Assembly: GCF_038632915.1 (NCBI RefSeq)
Contig: NZ_CP152050.1
Coordinates: forward strand, 2,697,001-2,761,000
DNA: 64,000 nt
From: Paenisporosarcina sp. FSL H8-0542
GTDB lineage: Bacteria; Bacillota; Bacilli; Bacillales_A; Planococcaceae
Reading direction: 5' to 3'
Made by a program: the position numbers and the translations under genes. The notes beneath the pieces are model-generated. The model saw nothing but the letters and a program-made list of their open reading frames with translations, searched no databases and had not been told where the DNA came from. This document shows positions 26,989-35,657 of the stretch, piece by piece. The stretch's first letter is position 1; the number at the start of each line of letters is the position of its first letter.

Positions 26989-27909
26989 TCACTCTGAGAG
27001 GGACTTTTTCAATTTATATTTTCTCCAAATATCTTCAGCAGCACCAGAGCCCAATATTACGCCTGCGACAATCAAAACAAGTCCGTAAATATGACGACTT
27101 GTGATGGTTTCATTAAGAAATACAGACGAACCCACCAAGGTGAACAATGTATTCAAATTCATGAAAATGGCTGCTTTAGAAGGGCCTGCCTTTCCTACTG
27201 AATAGTTATATAGCATATGTCCAACTGCTGTTCCAATCATGCCACTTCCAAAGAATGCTACCCAAAACATCGGTGGAACTTCTAAAAATGCTCGAATTTC
27301 GCCAGGTTCCTGGAACAAACTGATCAAGAACAATACGAATGATCCGATTAAGAACATGTAAGCTGTAAGCAACCTGGGATCCAGTGTTTTTGCAGCTTTA
27401 CTGATAACCAAGTAACTGAAAACCTGTGTCAATATGGCTAGGAACACGAATACGTCACCAAAAGATAACCCAGAGGTTCCTTCTCCTGCAGCTAGTACTG
27501 TTGCGCTAACTCCGAACAATCCGAGTATTACTCCTACCCATTGCAATCTAGAGGGATAAATCCTCATAATCATTGACACTAATACCGCGGTTAGTACTGG
27601 ACCTGTGCCAAGAATTAACCCGGCATTCGAACTTGTCGTCATGGTCAGTCCGATCGACAAAAAGTAATGGTGGCACACAACATTAAGAAGTGCACCAAGG
27701 ACAATGAATTTCCATTCTTGTTTTGTCGGTTTTCTGACGATGCGAAGTACCGCTAAAATCGAAAATACGGTTAAACTGGCTAAAAAAATGCGAAAGGCAG
27801 TCATTGTTACAGGACGCACTTCGCTAACTAAATATTTTACGGCAGGCAAATTAAAGCCCCATATGAACATAACGAAAACGAGTATGCCATAGATTTTCCA
27901 TTGTTTCAC
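26989..27909 (-). CDS. EamA/DMT-family transporter
   Basis: 306 residues from GTG 27909 behind GAGGTG. About ten hydrophobic helices in two homologous EamA halves, each opening with the typical pattern (MFIWGFNLPAVKYL; GDVFVFLAILTQVFSYLVISK). The family moves amino acids, nucleobases and other metabolites or drugs; substrate unknown here. The gene stands alone, next to a copy of the dispersed repeat element. Confidence 0.85.
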   Translation of the reverse strand: MKQWKIYGILVFVMFIWGFNLPAVKYLVSEVRPVTMTAFRIFLASLTVFSILAVLRIVRKPTKQEWKFIVLGALLNVVCHHYFLSIGLTMTTSSNAGLILGTGPVLTAVLVSMIMRIYPSRLQWVGVILGLFGVSATVLAAGEGTSGLSFGDVFVFLAILTQVFSYLVISKAAKTLDPRLLTAYMFLIGSFVLFLISLFQEPGEIRAFLEVPPMFWVAFFGSGMIGTAVGHMLYNYSVGKAGPSKAAIFMNLNTLFTLVGSSVFLNETITSRHIYGLVLIVAGVILGSGAAEDIWRKYKLKKSLSE

Positions 27910-27952
27910 GTGGTTTTCACCTCACCATTTCTTCGTTTCTATGAAAAGCCTA

Positions 27953-28125
27953 AAGCGCTACTTTAGCCCGACGCCGGCGCTGGAAAGGTTCCCTTTGCGA
28001 CGAGTAACCGCAGGAGCAAGATTCCCTTTGCGACGAGTAACCGCAGGAGCAAGAACCGATGCGATAGCCTACTTTCGCCTGAAGGTCTGAAGCTAAGGTG
28101 TGAGCTAGCGCTTGGGGCTAGACAT
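27953..28125 (-). repeat. Dispersed intergenic repeat element, copy 2 (reversed)
   Basis: Read on the minus strand it begins ATGTCTAGCCCCAAGCGCTA and ends AAGTAGCGCTTTAGG, matching copy 1 at 767-990. Its 8-bp terminal inverted repeat (27953-27960 with 28106-28113) is AAGCGCTA/TAGCGCTT, so both arms changed together relative to copy 1. It contains a 32-bp sequence repeated in tandem with a 33-bp period (27989-28020 and 28022-28053). The rest of the gap, 28126-28354, shows nothing I can name. Confidence 0.7.
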
Positions 28126-28354
28126 AGCAATTCTATAATTTTAGATACCCCTTAAATAATTTAGCATGTTGATTGTAGCTAAAAAACAATAGAACAACCA
28201 TCTTAATCCTTTAACTGACTAAAGTAAATGATTTATTTCTCGATATCGTATTGTTGTCTATTACAACATACTTTGCCACACAAGAGCTTTGCCCTAAAAT
28301 CGATTCTTCCATATAATACTTTTAAAAATTTACTTACTCTTATTATCCCAAAAA

Positions 28355-28376
28355 AGAGCATCCACATGGATACTCT
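28355..28376 (-). terminator. Terminator of the DHA2 transporter gene
   Basis: AGAGCATCCA/TGGATACTCT with one mismatch; on the minus strand followed by TTTTTT. Confidence 0.75.
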
Positions 28377-28404
28377 ATCGTCTGGTTTTATCATGAATTA
28401 TGAC

Positions 28405-29973
28405 TTATTCTTCTAAATTAGGTTTTTGCTTTTGACTGCGCAGAGGAACTTCTTTAATGGTAAATGTCAAAAGTGTAGCGATCGCCATGACAATTGCCGC
28501 TACTAAAAATACATTTGATAAAGCAAATGTTAATGATTGTTGTAAGTGCAACATTAAATCATTAAATAGTGGCAACATTTGTTCAGGTAACTGTGCCCGA
28601 ATGGACTCGAGTTGTGTATGATCCAATAATAAATTGGGGTTTTGGAATTTGCTTAATGTTTCTCTTGCAGCTTCAGGTACATTGCTTGAATCGAATGAAG
28701 CCATTTTATCTTTCATCGATGTATTCAATACTGTTCCGAGAACTGCCACACCAACTGTTCCTCCCAGGGATCGGAAAAGTTGAGTAGATGCTGTTGCTAC
28801 ACCCAAATATTCAGATCCAACGGAATTCTGAACAGTCATAGTAAATACGGTCAAGCCCATTCCGATACCAAAGCCCACCAAAATTAAGTAAAGCACAAGT
28901 AGCCACTGGGAAATGTCCATGTCCATTTGGGACAATAATAATAGACCAACGACAGAAACCGCCAGACCAAAAGTTGCTTGTCGCTTATATTTCCCTGTTT
29001 TTGTAATCAATTGTCCACCCCATGCACTCGCTCCGACTAAACCAAGAGTCATGGTCATCGAAATGAAGCTGGAATGTGTTGCGGAATATCCTAGTACGCC
29101 TTGAACGAAATAAGGCACATACATGAGACCACCGAACATGCCTATTCCTACCGCAAAGCCAATAATATTTGAGAATGTAAAATTGGCATATTTAAACAAG
29201 TGCAAAGGCAATATTGGACTCTTCGCTCGGTTTTCAGCCCAAATAAACAACCCCAAGGAAACAATCGATCCTGCGAATAACGACAAGATGATGTCTGATG
29301 ACCAATCATATTTAGAACCAGCCCATGAAAACGCAAGCAACATTGGAACCAATGTTCCGGTAAGGAAGAAAGTGCCTAAATAGTCAATGGTCTCATTTTG
29401 GCGTCTTTCTGTTTTAGGGAACAGCCTTAATATCAATACAAAAGCGACAATACCTAGTGGCAAGAACACCCAAAATACCCATCGCCAGTCTAGATTATCG
29501 ACAATATATCCACCAATAGTTGGTCCAAGAACACTGGATATACCAAATACAGAACTCATAATACCTTGCCATTTTCCACGTTCTCGAGGGGCAAACAAGT
29601 CTCCCACTGCCGCAAAGGCTGTAGGAATAATAAGGCCTGCACCCACACCCTGGATGGCACGATAAATGATCAACTGTTCAATATAAGCGGATGTGCCACA
29701 CAAAAATGCGCCAACAGAGAATATTAAAATACCGATCAGAAAAAACGGCTTTCTTCCATAGATATCCGAAAGTTTACCAGCAACGACTGTCATAATAGCA
29801 CTCGTTAACATAAAGCTGGTAAATACCCAACTGTAATAATTCAAACCACCTAAATCAGAAATGATTTTTGGCAAAGCATTGCTGACGATTGTTTGGTTAA
29901 CTGCTGCAAAAAATAGTGCCCCAATAATCGCAATCATAATAGTTACTTTTTCTTTTTGTTTTAAATGTTCCAT
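28405..29973 (-). CDS. DHA2-family MFS multidrug efflux transporter
   Basis: 522 residues with about 14 membrane helices. MFS motif A (GKLSDIYGRKPFF), motif B (IYRAIQGVGAG) and the antiporter motif C (GISSVLGPTIGGYI) are present, as in EmrB/QacA drug:H+ antiporters. A large loop (about 420-480) precedes the last helix. It is seven bases behind a marR gene in one operon, so export of a toxic compound under MarR control is likely. The native substrate is unknown. Confidence 0.92.
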   Translation of the reverse strand: MEHLKQKEKVTIMIAIIGALFFAAVNQTIVSNALPKIISDLGGLNYYSWVFTSFMLTSAIMTVVAGKLSDIYGRKPFFLIGILIFSVGAFLCGTSAYIEQLIIYRAIQGVGAGLIIPTAFAAVGDLFAPRERGKWQGIMSSVFGISSVLGPTIGGYIVDNLDWRWVFWVFLPLGIVAFVLILRLFPKTERRQNETIDYLGTFFLTGTLVPMLLAFSWAGSKYDWSSDIILSLFAGSIVSLGLFIWAENRAKSPILPLHLFKYANFTFSNIIGFAVGIGMFGGLMYVPYFVQGVLGYSATHSSFISMTMTLGLVGASAWGGQLITKTGKYKRQATFGLAVSVVGLLLLSQMDMDISQWLLVLYLILVGFGIGMGLTVFTMTVQNSVGSEYLGVATASTQLFRSLGGTVGVAVLGTVLNTSMKDKMASFDSSNVPEAARETLSKFQNPNLLLDHTQLESIRAQLPEQMLPLFNDLMLHLQQSLTFALSNVFLVAAIVMAIATLLTFTIKEVPLRSQKQKPNLEE

Positions 29974-29980
29974 GTAGAAA

Positions 29981-30415
29981 TCAAACCTTTCTCTCGTTTG
30001 GCTTAATTTTCTGAAGAATATTCATGACTGAGAGCATTTCTTCATTTGAAATATCGCCAAACGTTTTACTGAAATATGCAAACATTATTTCGTCCATTTT
30101 CTTCACGAGCGTTAATCCTTCATCAGTCAAAGTCATATAAACCGTACGTCGATCTGAATCATTGCGTTCGCGGATGAGATATCCTTTTTGCACCAATTTA
30201 TCACTCGTCAATGTGACATAACTATTGGTTGAATTCAATCTTCGTGCCACATCGGACACACGAAGTGTACGATCTTCTTCCAATGCACGTAGGACCGTAA
30301 ATTCATTAAATGGTATATATCCTTCAAATTCGACCGCAAAATCTTGTCGAGTACTTCTTATTAAATAGCGGAAAGATCGGACAAACTCCTGAATTATTTC
30401 TTTGCGATCGTTCAT
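29981..30415 (-). CDS. MarR-family transcriptional regulator
   Basis: 144 residues. The winged helix has LRVSDVARRLNSTNSYVTLT as the recognition region and QKGYLIRERNDSDRRTVYMTLT as the wing with the family's D-x-R-D/R motif, flanked by dimerisation helices. It heads the operon with the DHA2 pump and probably represses it, relieved by the pump's substrate. A palindrome covers its promoter. Confidence 0.92.
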   Translation of the reverse strand: MNDRKEIIQEFVRSFRYLIRSTRQDFAVEFEGYIPFNEFTVLRALEEDRTLRVSDVARRLNSTNSYVTLTSDKLVQKGYLIRERNDSDRRTVYMTLTDEGLTLVKKMDEIMFAYFSKTFGDISNEEMLSVMNILQKIKPNERKV

Positions 30416-30438
30416 GGAAAAACCCCTTCAACATTAAA

Positions 30439-30457
30439 TAGTTTAGTAACTTAACTA
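30439..30457. promoter_or_regulatory. Candidate MarR operator
   Basis: A 19-bp imperfect palindrome TAGTTTAGTAACTTAACTA (8 of 9 positions pair per arm), just downstream of the predicted -10 and upstream of the marR start. Confidence 0.6.
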
Positions 30458-30464
30458 CTTTAGT

Positions 30465-30493
30465 ATAGTAAGCTTGGAACTGACAGTTGTCAA
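30465..30493 (-). promoter_or_regulatory. Predicted SigA promoter of the marR-pump operon
   Basis: Minus strand: TTGACA (30493-30488), 17-bp spacer, TACTAT (30470-30465). The -10 is a weak match. Confidence 0.5.
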
Positions 30494-30626
30494 ATTGTGT
30501 TGCTTTCCAAAACAAAAGTCAAAATTGTGCACACAAAAAAATCCATTCAACAGAAACCTGTCAAATAGAGTGAATAAGGCAGGACTGATAAATCTTGACC
30601 CAAATATATATAATATTAAGCAAGTA

Positions 30627-30655
30627 TTGACGAAATAGCAGAATATTATTATGAT
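30627..30655 (+). promoter_or_regulatory. Predicted SigA promoter of bioY
   Basis: TTGACG (30627-30632), 17-bp spacer, TATGAT (30650-30655). Confidence 0.7.
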
Positions 30656-30660
30656 ACTAT

Positions 30661-30695
30661 TTGTGTTAACTAAAATTAATAAATAGTTCACTTAA
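30661..30695 (+). promoter_or_regulatory. Candidate BirA operator of bioY
   Basis: Half sites TTGTGTTAACT (30661-30671) and AGTTCACTTAA (30685-30695) are inverted, match at 8 of 11 positions, and are 13 bp apart, like BirA boxes in Bacillus bio genes. The site covers the expected transcription start. Confidence 0.65.
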
Positions 30696-30713
30696 TGAAA
30701 AGAGGTTATACAT

Positions 30714-31268
30714 ATGAGAAACGAACACCTTAAGATGTTAATTGTTACCGCTCTATTCGCAGCAATTATTGGGATTATGGCACAAATAACTATTCCCCTT
30801 CCACTAGTTCCAATTACTGGACAAACCCTTGCTGTTGGACTGGCGGCTACCATTTTAGGCAAGCGTTATGGGGTATTGTCCGTCTTAGTCTATATAATGT
30901 TGGGAATTGCAGGATTACCTGTATTTAGTGAAATGTCATCAGGGATCGGAGTAGTTTTTGGTCCTACTGGAGGCTATATAATTGGATTCATTCCAGCAGC
31001 CTTCTTAATAGGCTGGCTACTGGAGCGATTCGGATTTACAGTTAAAAATGCTGTCATCGCAAATATCATTGCGATGATTATTACTCTATCATTTGGTGCT
31101 GTTTGGTTGAAATTCGTCGCTGAACTAAGTTGGACTGCAGCTTTAACTGGCGGTGTAACTCCATTTATTCTGGTGGGAATAATTAAAGCAATACTTGCTG
31201 CAACTACAGGGATTCTAGTTCGTAAACGTCTAACATCTGCAAAGCTATTACCAGCTACAATTTCATAA
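30714..31268 (+). CDS. bioY: BioY, biotin transporter substrate-binding subunit
   Basis: 184 residues, about six membrane helices. The signature TIPLPLVPITGQTLAVGLAA at the N-terminus and the GPTGGYIIGF motif define BioY, the S component of the ECF-type biotin importer. In Firmicutes it usually works with the shared EcfAA'T module, encoded elsewhere. The RBS is AGAGG at 30702-30706. Promoter and BirA-like operator directly upstream indicate repression when biotin is plentiful. Confidence 0.95.
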   Translation: MRNEHLKMLIVTALFAAIIGIMAQITIPLPLVPITGQTLAVGLAATILGKRYGVLSVLVYIMLGIAGLPVFSEMSSGIGVVFGPTGGYIIGFIPAAFLIGWLLERFGFTVKNAVIANIIAMIITLSFGAVWLKFVAELSWTAALTGGVTPFILVGIIKAILAATTGILVRKRLTSAKLLPATIS

Positions 31269-31286
31269 GCGAAGACAATTGATTAA

Positions 31287-31323
31287 CCCCGTATCTAAAA
31301 AAGAGCTTTGTAGATATGGGTTA
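31287..31323 (+). terminator. Hairpin after bioY
   Basis: GTATCTA/TAGATAT plus CCC/GGG stem; weak T-tract (TTATTT), so termination is only moderately supported. Confidence 0.5.
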
Positions 31324-31380
31324 TTTACGCCCATCGAGTTTTCGATTCTCAAGGAACTATTTTACATAACGGAAAGTTAA

Positions 31381-31415
31381 AACAAGCACTGGAGATACTC
31401 ACTCCGGTGCTTGTT
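31381..31415 (-). terminator. Terminator of the NlpC/P60 gene
   Basis: A 14-bp stem AACAAGCACTGGAG/CTCCGGTGCTTGTT with one U-G pair. Confidence 0.85.
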
Positions 31416-31420
31416 TTCAT

Positions 31421-31987
31421 TTAGTCCGTTACAACATTAAAACGTTTAAACGCGACAAAGTGTAGTTGCCAATACGGATTATCAAGTTTTGTGATTTCTA
31501 CACCTTTTGATCCGGCATGAACAAATGTATTTTCTCCCATATAAATGCCCATATGGGAAATTCCTTCTTTGTATGTATCTTTAAAGAATACTAAATCACC
31601 TACTACAGGTACATTCACTTTGGATGATAATTTGAAATAATCTTCACTACTCATCCGAAGTATATCCAGCCCCGCAAACTGATGAACGTAATGAATAAAA
31701 CCACTACAATCAAAGCCAGCAGGCGTTTTCCCACCGAAAACATATGGCGTTCCGACAAAGTTAGGAGCGATCGAAGCAATATTTGCATATACTGCTTGTC
31801 CAGTTATAGAAACTGGTTTGGCAATCGGCTCAACTGTTTGAGTTTTTTTCTTGAAAATAGAAGATTTCTTTAACTGTGCCATAGTTGAAGTATGTGTTTT
31901 TGTTGTGCTGTATGCCTCTACAATCGGACTTAAAGTTAAACTGAAAGTCGATAACATTAGACAAATTATTATTATTTTTTTCTTCAC
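31421..31987 (-). CDS. Secreted NlpC/P60 endopeptidase
   Basis: 188 residues from GTG 31987 behind GGGGGAT; a longer upstream frame has no RBS. A signal peptide (about 1-25), a basic Lys-rich stretch (about 38-52) and one NlpC/P60 domain with PAGFDCSGF (Cys94) and ISHMGIYMG (His145). No SLH, LysM or SH3 anchor is present, so it is probably held by charge or released. It cleaves wall stem peptides. Stand-alone gene. Confidence 0.88.
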   Translation of the reverse strand: MKKKIIIICLMLSTFSLTLSPIVEAYSTTKTHTSTMAQLKKSSIFKKKTQTVEPIAKPVSITGQAVYANIASIAPNFVGTPYVFGGKTPAGFDCSGFIHYVHQFAGLDILRMSSEDYFKLSSKVNVPVVGDLVFFKDTYKEGISHMGIYMGENTFVHAGSKGVEITKLDNPYWQLHFVAFKRFNVVTD

Positions 31988-32154
31988 TATCTCTATCCCC
32001 CATCTAATCTCTGAAAATCTTATACTCATCATATTAAAATACGAAAATTCAGTCAATATAATTTATATTATAGAAACAACTCGTATTAAGAATAATTTTG
32101 TCAGTAATTACTCTCGTGATTTGTTATTGCCCGGGAAATATTTGGAGACTATTG

Positions 32155-32403
32155 TCATTTACAGGTAGAAAGGACAATTGCCAATAGCAGCTTCACACAA
32201 TTTCTTAGTTTTTCAGAAACTATGTTATTGGCTGTATGTCCACTCAAAATCGACTTAATTACTCCATCTTTCATCGACAAATCATTTGAAAGTACACCGA
32301 TTTTCTTTTGACTATCACTCTTCAAGTAATTCCAATGATTATTAAGCAGTTTTAATCCATTCTCAACAGAAGTAAATATATTTTCCCATTCTCCTATTGA
32401 AAG
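32155..32403 (-). pseudogene. Start-less open frame, possible gene remnant
   Basis: The minus strand is open for 82 codons between a TGA at 32404-32406 and a TGA at 32155-32157, with no ATG, GTG or TTG near its 5' end and no RBS. The reading (GEWENIFTSVENGLKLL near the start, then KLRNCVKLLLAIVL) looks like protein rather than noise, but I do not recognise it. It may be the 3' end of a decayed gene in an otherwise empty 580-bp gap. Confidence 0.3.
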
Positions 32404-32481
32404 TCAGCTTAGGCGGACTTGTTGGAAACATCATTTATATGACGGATTTTCATTCTACTATCGCCAATATTCTAAACGCAC

Positions 32482-32520
32482 AAAACCCCTTACAGCCGCT
32501 GAATTCTGTAAGGGGTTTTT
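32482..32520 (-). terminator. Terminator of the YflT-like gene
   Basis: A 13-bp perfect stem AAAACCCCTTACA/TGTAAGGGGTTTT; flanked by A and T runs, so likely bidirectional. Confidence 0.85.
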
Positions 32521-32572
32521 CTATAAGGAGGTCATCTTATAGCAATAGTATGGGCAGCATGGCTACCATTTA

Positions 32573-33862
32573 TTAAAATAATTTGCTGTTTGGGGGAACT
32601 TCACGAAGATATTTATCTCTATCTAAGCTTTCCTCATATTGATTCGTTGTAACATCTTCATCTTCATCGACACCACCTAAGGGAATTTCATTCTCAGTAG
32701 AATTCGTGTCGAATGCAAATGCATTGCCATGTCCTTCATTTTCGTAACCAGTTTCTCTATACTCTGGCTCTTCGGATGTGTTGTACTTATTTAAAGCTTT
32801 TTCTTCAGATTGATTAGTTGGTTCGTTATGTTTACCTGCTGTATACTCAGTCCCAAAAACTCGTTTTTCTTCCGTTCGAGGATCTCTATCAAAATCGTGT
32901 TTCATTTCCTCAGTGGATTTATCATTATTTAATTCACTACCAAATGCTGCAGGTCCTAAATTAGGGTCTGCACCAGGAGATTGGAATCCATCTGTCTGTT
33001 GTTCATTCTTAATCGTATCCTGAATATTCGGACGATTCTCCCGAACCATTCTATCTTCCTGCATTGAATGACCAATATGGTCTTCTTCTTTGGCCAAATA
33101 TGGATCCGTAGCGAAAGTTTCTCCTCGCCCAAAACGATCTGTAGGTTCGTCGAAACGACCATCTGTCTCATTAACAAAATCATTTGTTGACGGTTCAAAT
33201 CCCTTTTCTTTAGCATATTCTCTTTGAGGATTTTTACCACTGTCAAAAGTCATTTCGCTTCGCGGTTCTTCTGCACTAAAGGTTGTGGAATCTCCAGTAA
33301 GATTTTTATCTGTTTCATTGAATCGTGATTCAACAAAGTCTGTACGTGCTGAAGCGGTAAACTCATTTGAATGTCTTGTCGCTTCGTTACGAGTCGTGTC
33401 TTCGAAACCTGGTTCAATTGGTTGAACTGCCCGCTCTTCTCCATGATAAGATTCATAACTGTTTCCAGTTGATCCAAACGTATCATAGCCTTCTTCAAAC
33501 TCATTCTGGTGAGAATCTGTGACTCTATCGTTTAGCGATGCATCGGTGTACAGTAAAAACCCACCACTAGCAACATCTTTTGAATAGCGATCAGTTTCTG
33601 CGTCATTTAAATCTAATTTCCTCAGACCTTCTTTAACGGAATCTTCTCCCGTAAACCATGATTTGAATTTATCCATGAATGTACCCGCTTCATGCGTCGA
33701 AACTTCAGAATAGCGATTTAATGTACTCATGTGTGCATGATCTTTTGAAATGACATGTATATCACTCTCGGAATAACCTTGTGCTTTTAGTTGTTCTAAT
33801 TTTTCATACATTTCATCCTCTGTACGAGCAACTTCAATTTTACGATTTGATTCAAAGTTCAT
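32573..33862 (-). CDS. YflT-domain general stress protein with long disordered tail
   Basis: 429 residues behind GGAGGT. The N-terminal 110 residues match the heat-induced stress protein YflT / GSP17M domain (VARTEDEMYEKLEQLKAQGYSE, spread over its first strand and helix; GGFLLYTD). The rest, about 120-429, is highly charged, low in hydrophobics and rich in Glu, Asp, Asn and Thr, so probably disordered. Stand-alone YflT proteins are about 110-170 residues; the long tail is unusual. A good SigB promoter lies upstream, matching the domain's stress role. Confidence 0.82.
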   Translation of the reverse strand: MNFESNRKIEVARTEDEMYEKLEQLKAQGYSESDIHVISKDHAHMSTLNRYSEVSTHEAGTFMDKFKSWFTGEDSVKEGLRKLDLNDAETDRYSKDVASGGFLLYTDASLNDRVTDSHQNEFEEGYDTFGSTGNSYESYHGEERAVQPIEPGFEDTTRNEATRHSNEFTASARTDFVESRFNETDKNLTGDSTTFSAEEPRSEMTFDSGKNPQREYAKEKGFEPSTNDFVNETDGRFDEPTDRFGRGETFATDPYLAKEEDHIGHSMQEDRMVRENRPNIQDTIKNEQQTDGFQSPGADPNLGPAAFGSELNNDKSTEEMKHDFDRDPRTEEKRVFGTEYTAGKHNEPTNQSEEKALNKYNTSEEPEYRETGYENEGHGNAFAFDTNSTENEIPLGGVDEDEDVTTNQYEESLDRDKYLREVPPNSKLF

Positions 33863-33896
33863 GGGGTTACCTCCTATTTTTTGATTTACATTCTAT

Positions 33897-33923
33897 CTAC
33901 CCAACGCTTTATTAAAGTTAAAC
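33897..33923 (-). promoter_or_regulatory. Predicted SigB promoter of the YflT-like gene
   Basis: Minus strand GTTTAA (33923-33918), 15-bp spacer, GGGTAG (33902-33897), near the SigB consensus GTTTAA-N12-15-GGGTAT. Confidence 0.75.
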
Positions 33924-33967
33924 ACTTTTGAAAACTTTTAATCAGACTGTAATATGATTGCACAAAA

Positions 33968-33995
33968 AAACCTGTGCTCAGCTGAGCACAGGTTT
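33968..33995 (-). terminator. Terminator of the rsbR-like gene
   Basis: A 28-bp perfect palindrome AAACCTGTGCTCAG/CTGAGCACAGGTTT; an A-run on the plus side gives the minus transcript its T-tract. Confidence 0.85.
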
Positions 33996-34003
33996 ATCTT
34001 AGT

Positions 34004-34834
34004 CTATTTCATTTGTAATGCTTGGGATAGATTTCCAGCTATATGGATGTCTTTGAAGTTCAAACCCAGATGAACTGCTGTCAAAGCGATTTCTGGTCGA
34101 ACTCCGGATAATGTAGTCTTAACTCCGACAATCTTCAATGCATCTATTAATTGGAAAATTTGCATGGCTACCATTGTATCAATTACATTTACACCTGATA
34201 AATCTACATACAAATGAGTAATGCATTTTTTCGTGCATTCCATCAATGTATTCTCCAACAAATATTTAGCTCGTTGCGTATCGATTTCACCCACTACAGG
34301 AAGTAAACCAACATCTTGATGTAATTTAATCACCGGAGCACTCAAGTCATTAATCAATTCTTGCTGACTTTTTAGCCTTCGCAAAGATAGCTGATCGTGT
34401 ACTTCTACAAATCTAGTCATAACCCTACTGAACGCTTTTAGAATAATATGATTCCATGAATAAATTTGTTCTTTTGTATAAGTTCCTTCATTCTCTCTTT
34501 CAAAACTCTCAATCATACTAAGATATTGTCTTTGTACATTGAGGAATTCCTGCAAAATTATATGAGTGGGTGTAGATTGATGACCATTATCGGTAACAAT
34601 TTCGTTTAACCAAACTTCAAAAGCTTTAAAGAATTCATGTTCATCTTCCAAAAAAACCTGAATTAAATGTTCATGAAAACTATAATTTTGAGATTTTAAA
34701 CGATTAATATCTTTTGCATCTTTAGATGCATATACACCTACTGCAGTAGATTGATCAATCGATTTGTACCAGTCATCAGTTAATTTTTCGGCTTTTGTTA
34801 TTAAGTATTTATAAAGATCCATATTCCTGTGCAT
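34004..34834 (-). CDS. RsbR-family STAS-domain stressosome protein
   Basis: 276 residues. An N-terminal helical, non-haem globin-like half (about 1-150) is joined by a helix to a C-terminal STAS domain (about 160-275) with LPVVGEIDTQRAKYL, LYVDLSGVNVIDTMVA and GVRPEIALTAVHLG. The Thr in EIDTQ and in VIDTMV correspond to the two RsbT phosphorylation sites of RsbRA. RsbR paralogues form the stressosome that controls SigB. Two to three SigB-like promoters in this window fit an active SigB pathway. Single gene. Confidence 0.9.
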   Translation of the reverse strand: MHRNMDLYKYLITKAEKLTDDWYKSIDQSTAVGVYASKDAKDINRLKSQNYSFHEHLIQVFLEDEHEFFKAFEVWLNEIVTDNGHQSTPTHIILQEFLNVQRQYLSMIESFERENEGTYTKEQIYSWNHIILKAFSRVMTRFVEVHDQLSLRRLKSQQELINDLSAPVIKLHQDVGLLPVVGEIDTQRAKYLLENTLMECTKKCITHLYVDLSGVNVIDTMVAMQIFQLIDALKIVGVKTTLSGVRPEIALTAVHLGLNFKDIHIAGNLSQALQMK

Positions 34835-34891
34835 GCTGAGGGCACTCCTTCACATTTTAGAATCCTTTCTGTGACGATATGTAGAAAGGAG

Positions 34892-35370
34892 ATGATTTCG
34901 GTTGGTCTTGGATTTACTTTCTTCTCAAACCTCAATTCGTACATATAAAAACAAGAAATTGTCAAAAGAAGAAGTTTTGAACTTATTTCAGTTGCTCAAC
35001 ATGCAGCGAGTTCTCATTTTGTACAAGCTTATAGTGTTATTTGGATAACGGACGAAGTTATCAAGAACAAATTGGGGCAATTATCAAAAAAACCGACACA
35101 AATGAAAACAGCTGGAGCTATTTGTTTGTTTTGTTGATTTTAAGAGACTTCAAATTGCTGGTGTAATTAATGATACTACTATTGTAGCGGATACAACAGA
35201 AAATGTAATCGTCAGAACAACGAATGTTGCAATTTTCTCACAAATTTTCGCTATAACGGCTGAATCAAAAGAGGACCAACTGTACCCAATCAATGGCTAA
35301 GTTTTTAGGGGAAGCCCGTCTGTAACATATGAAAGATTTCCTGAAAAAACAAGGTTTTACTTGGAAATAA
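34892..35370 (+). pseudogene. Frameshifted NfsA/YcnD-like nitroreductase pseudogene
   Basis: After an AAAGGAG site, pieces of one protein appear in changing frames: TSIRTYKNKKLSKEEVLN, then VAQHAASSHFVQAYSV and TAGAICLFC, then VDFKRLQIAGV with a VRTTNVAIF helix, a gap, and HMKDFLKKQGF before TAA 35370. Order and motifs follow the flavin-binding nitroreductase fold (RSIRSY-type start, AP.SxN-type loop degraded, C-terminal KQGF). The middle, including GAVRGNP-type FMN residues, is deleted. It is broken by at least three frameshifts or stops and is not functional. Confidence 0.75.
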
Positions 35371-35585
35371 TTTGATTGAATTCATAGTGATTAAAACGAA
35401 ATCTGTGAAACATCTATGCTCTTGTTTCTGCATCGCTTCGCTAGATTCGAAACATGAAAGGACGTTGCATCGCTTCGTTAGCTTCGTCGCAAAGATTATG
35501 ACCAAAGTAAGTTTGCCCATATTCTTTGGCATTACCAAAATTATGTTCTTTTTTTCAACAAAAATACGAACATATATTCTGTTTA

Positions 35586-35594
35586 TGTTATAAT
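35586..35594 (+). promoter_or_regulatory. Predicted extended -10 promoter of the toxin gene
   Basis: TGTTATAAT: a perfect TATAAT with a TG extension; no clear -35. It is 63 bp upstream of the small ORF. Confidence 0.6.
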
Positions 35595-35657
35595 AAAAGA
35601 AACAATTGTAGATGACAGGTAGCGGATGATCACTTCCAGGGAATGGAGGTGATGCCT

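Noticed and set aside
26844-27104. 86-codon plus-strand ORF after the TM2 gene
   Set aside because: It starts inside the TM2 terminator, crosses the 21-bp array and runs antisense into the EamA gene.
35372-35593. 73-codon plus-strand ORF upstream of the toxin
   Set aside because: No RBS; contains repeat fragments (GCATCGCTTCG twice) and covers the toxin promoter.
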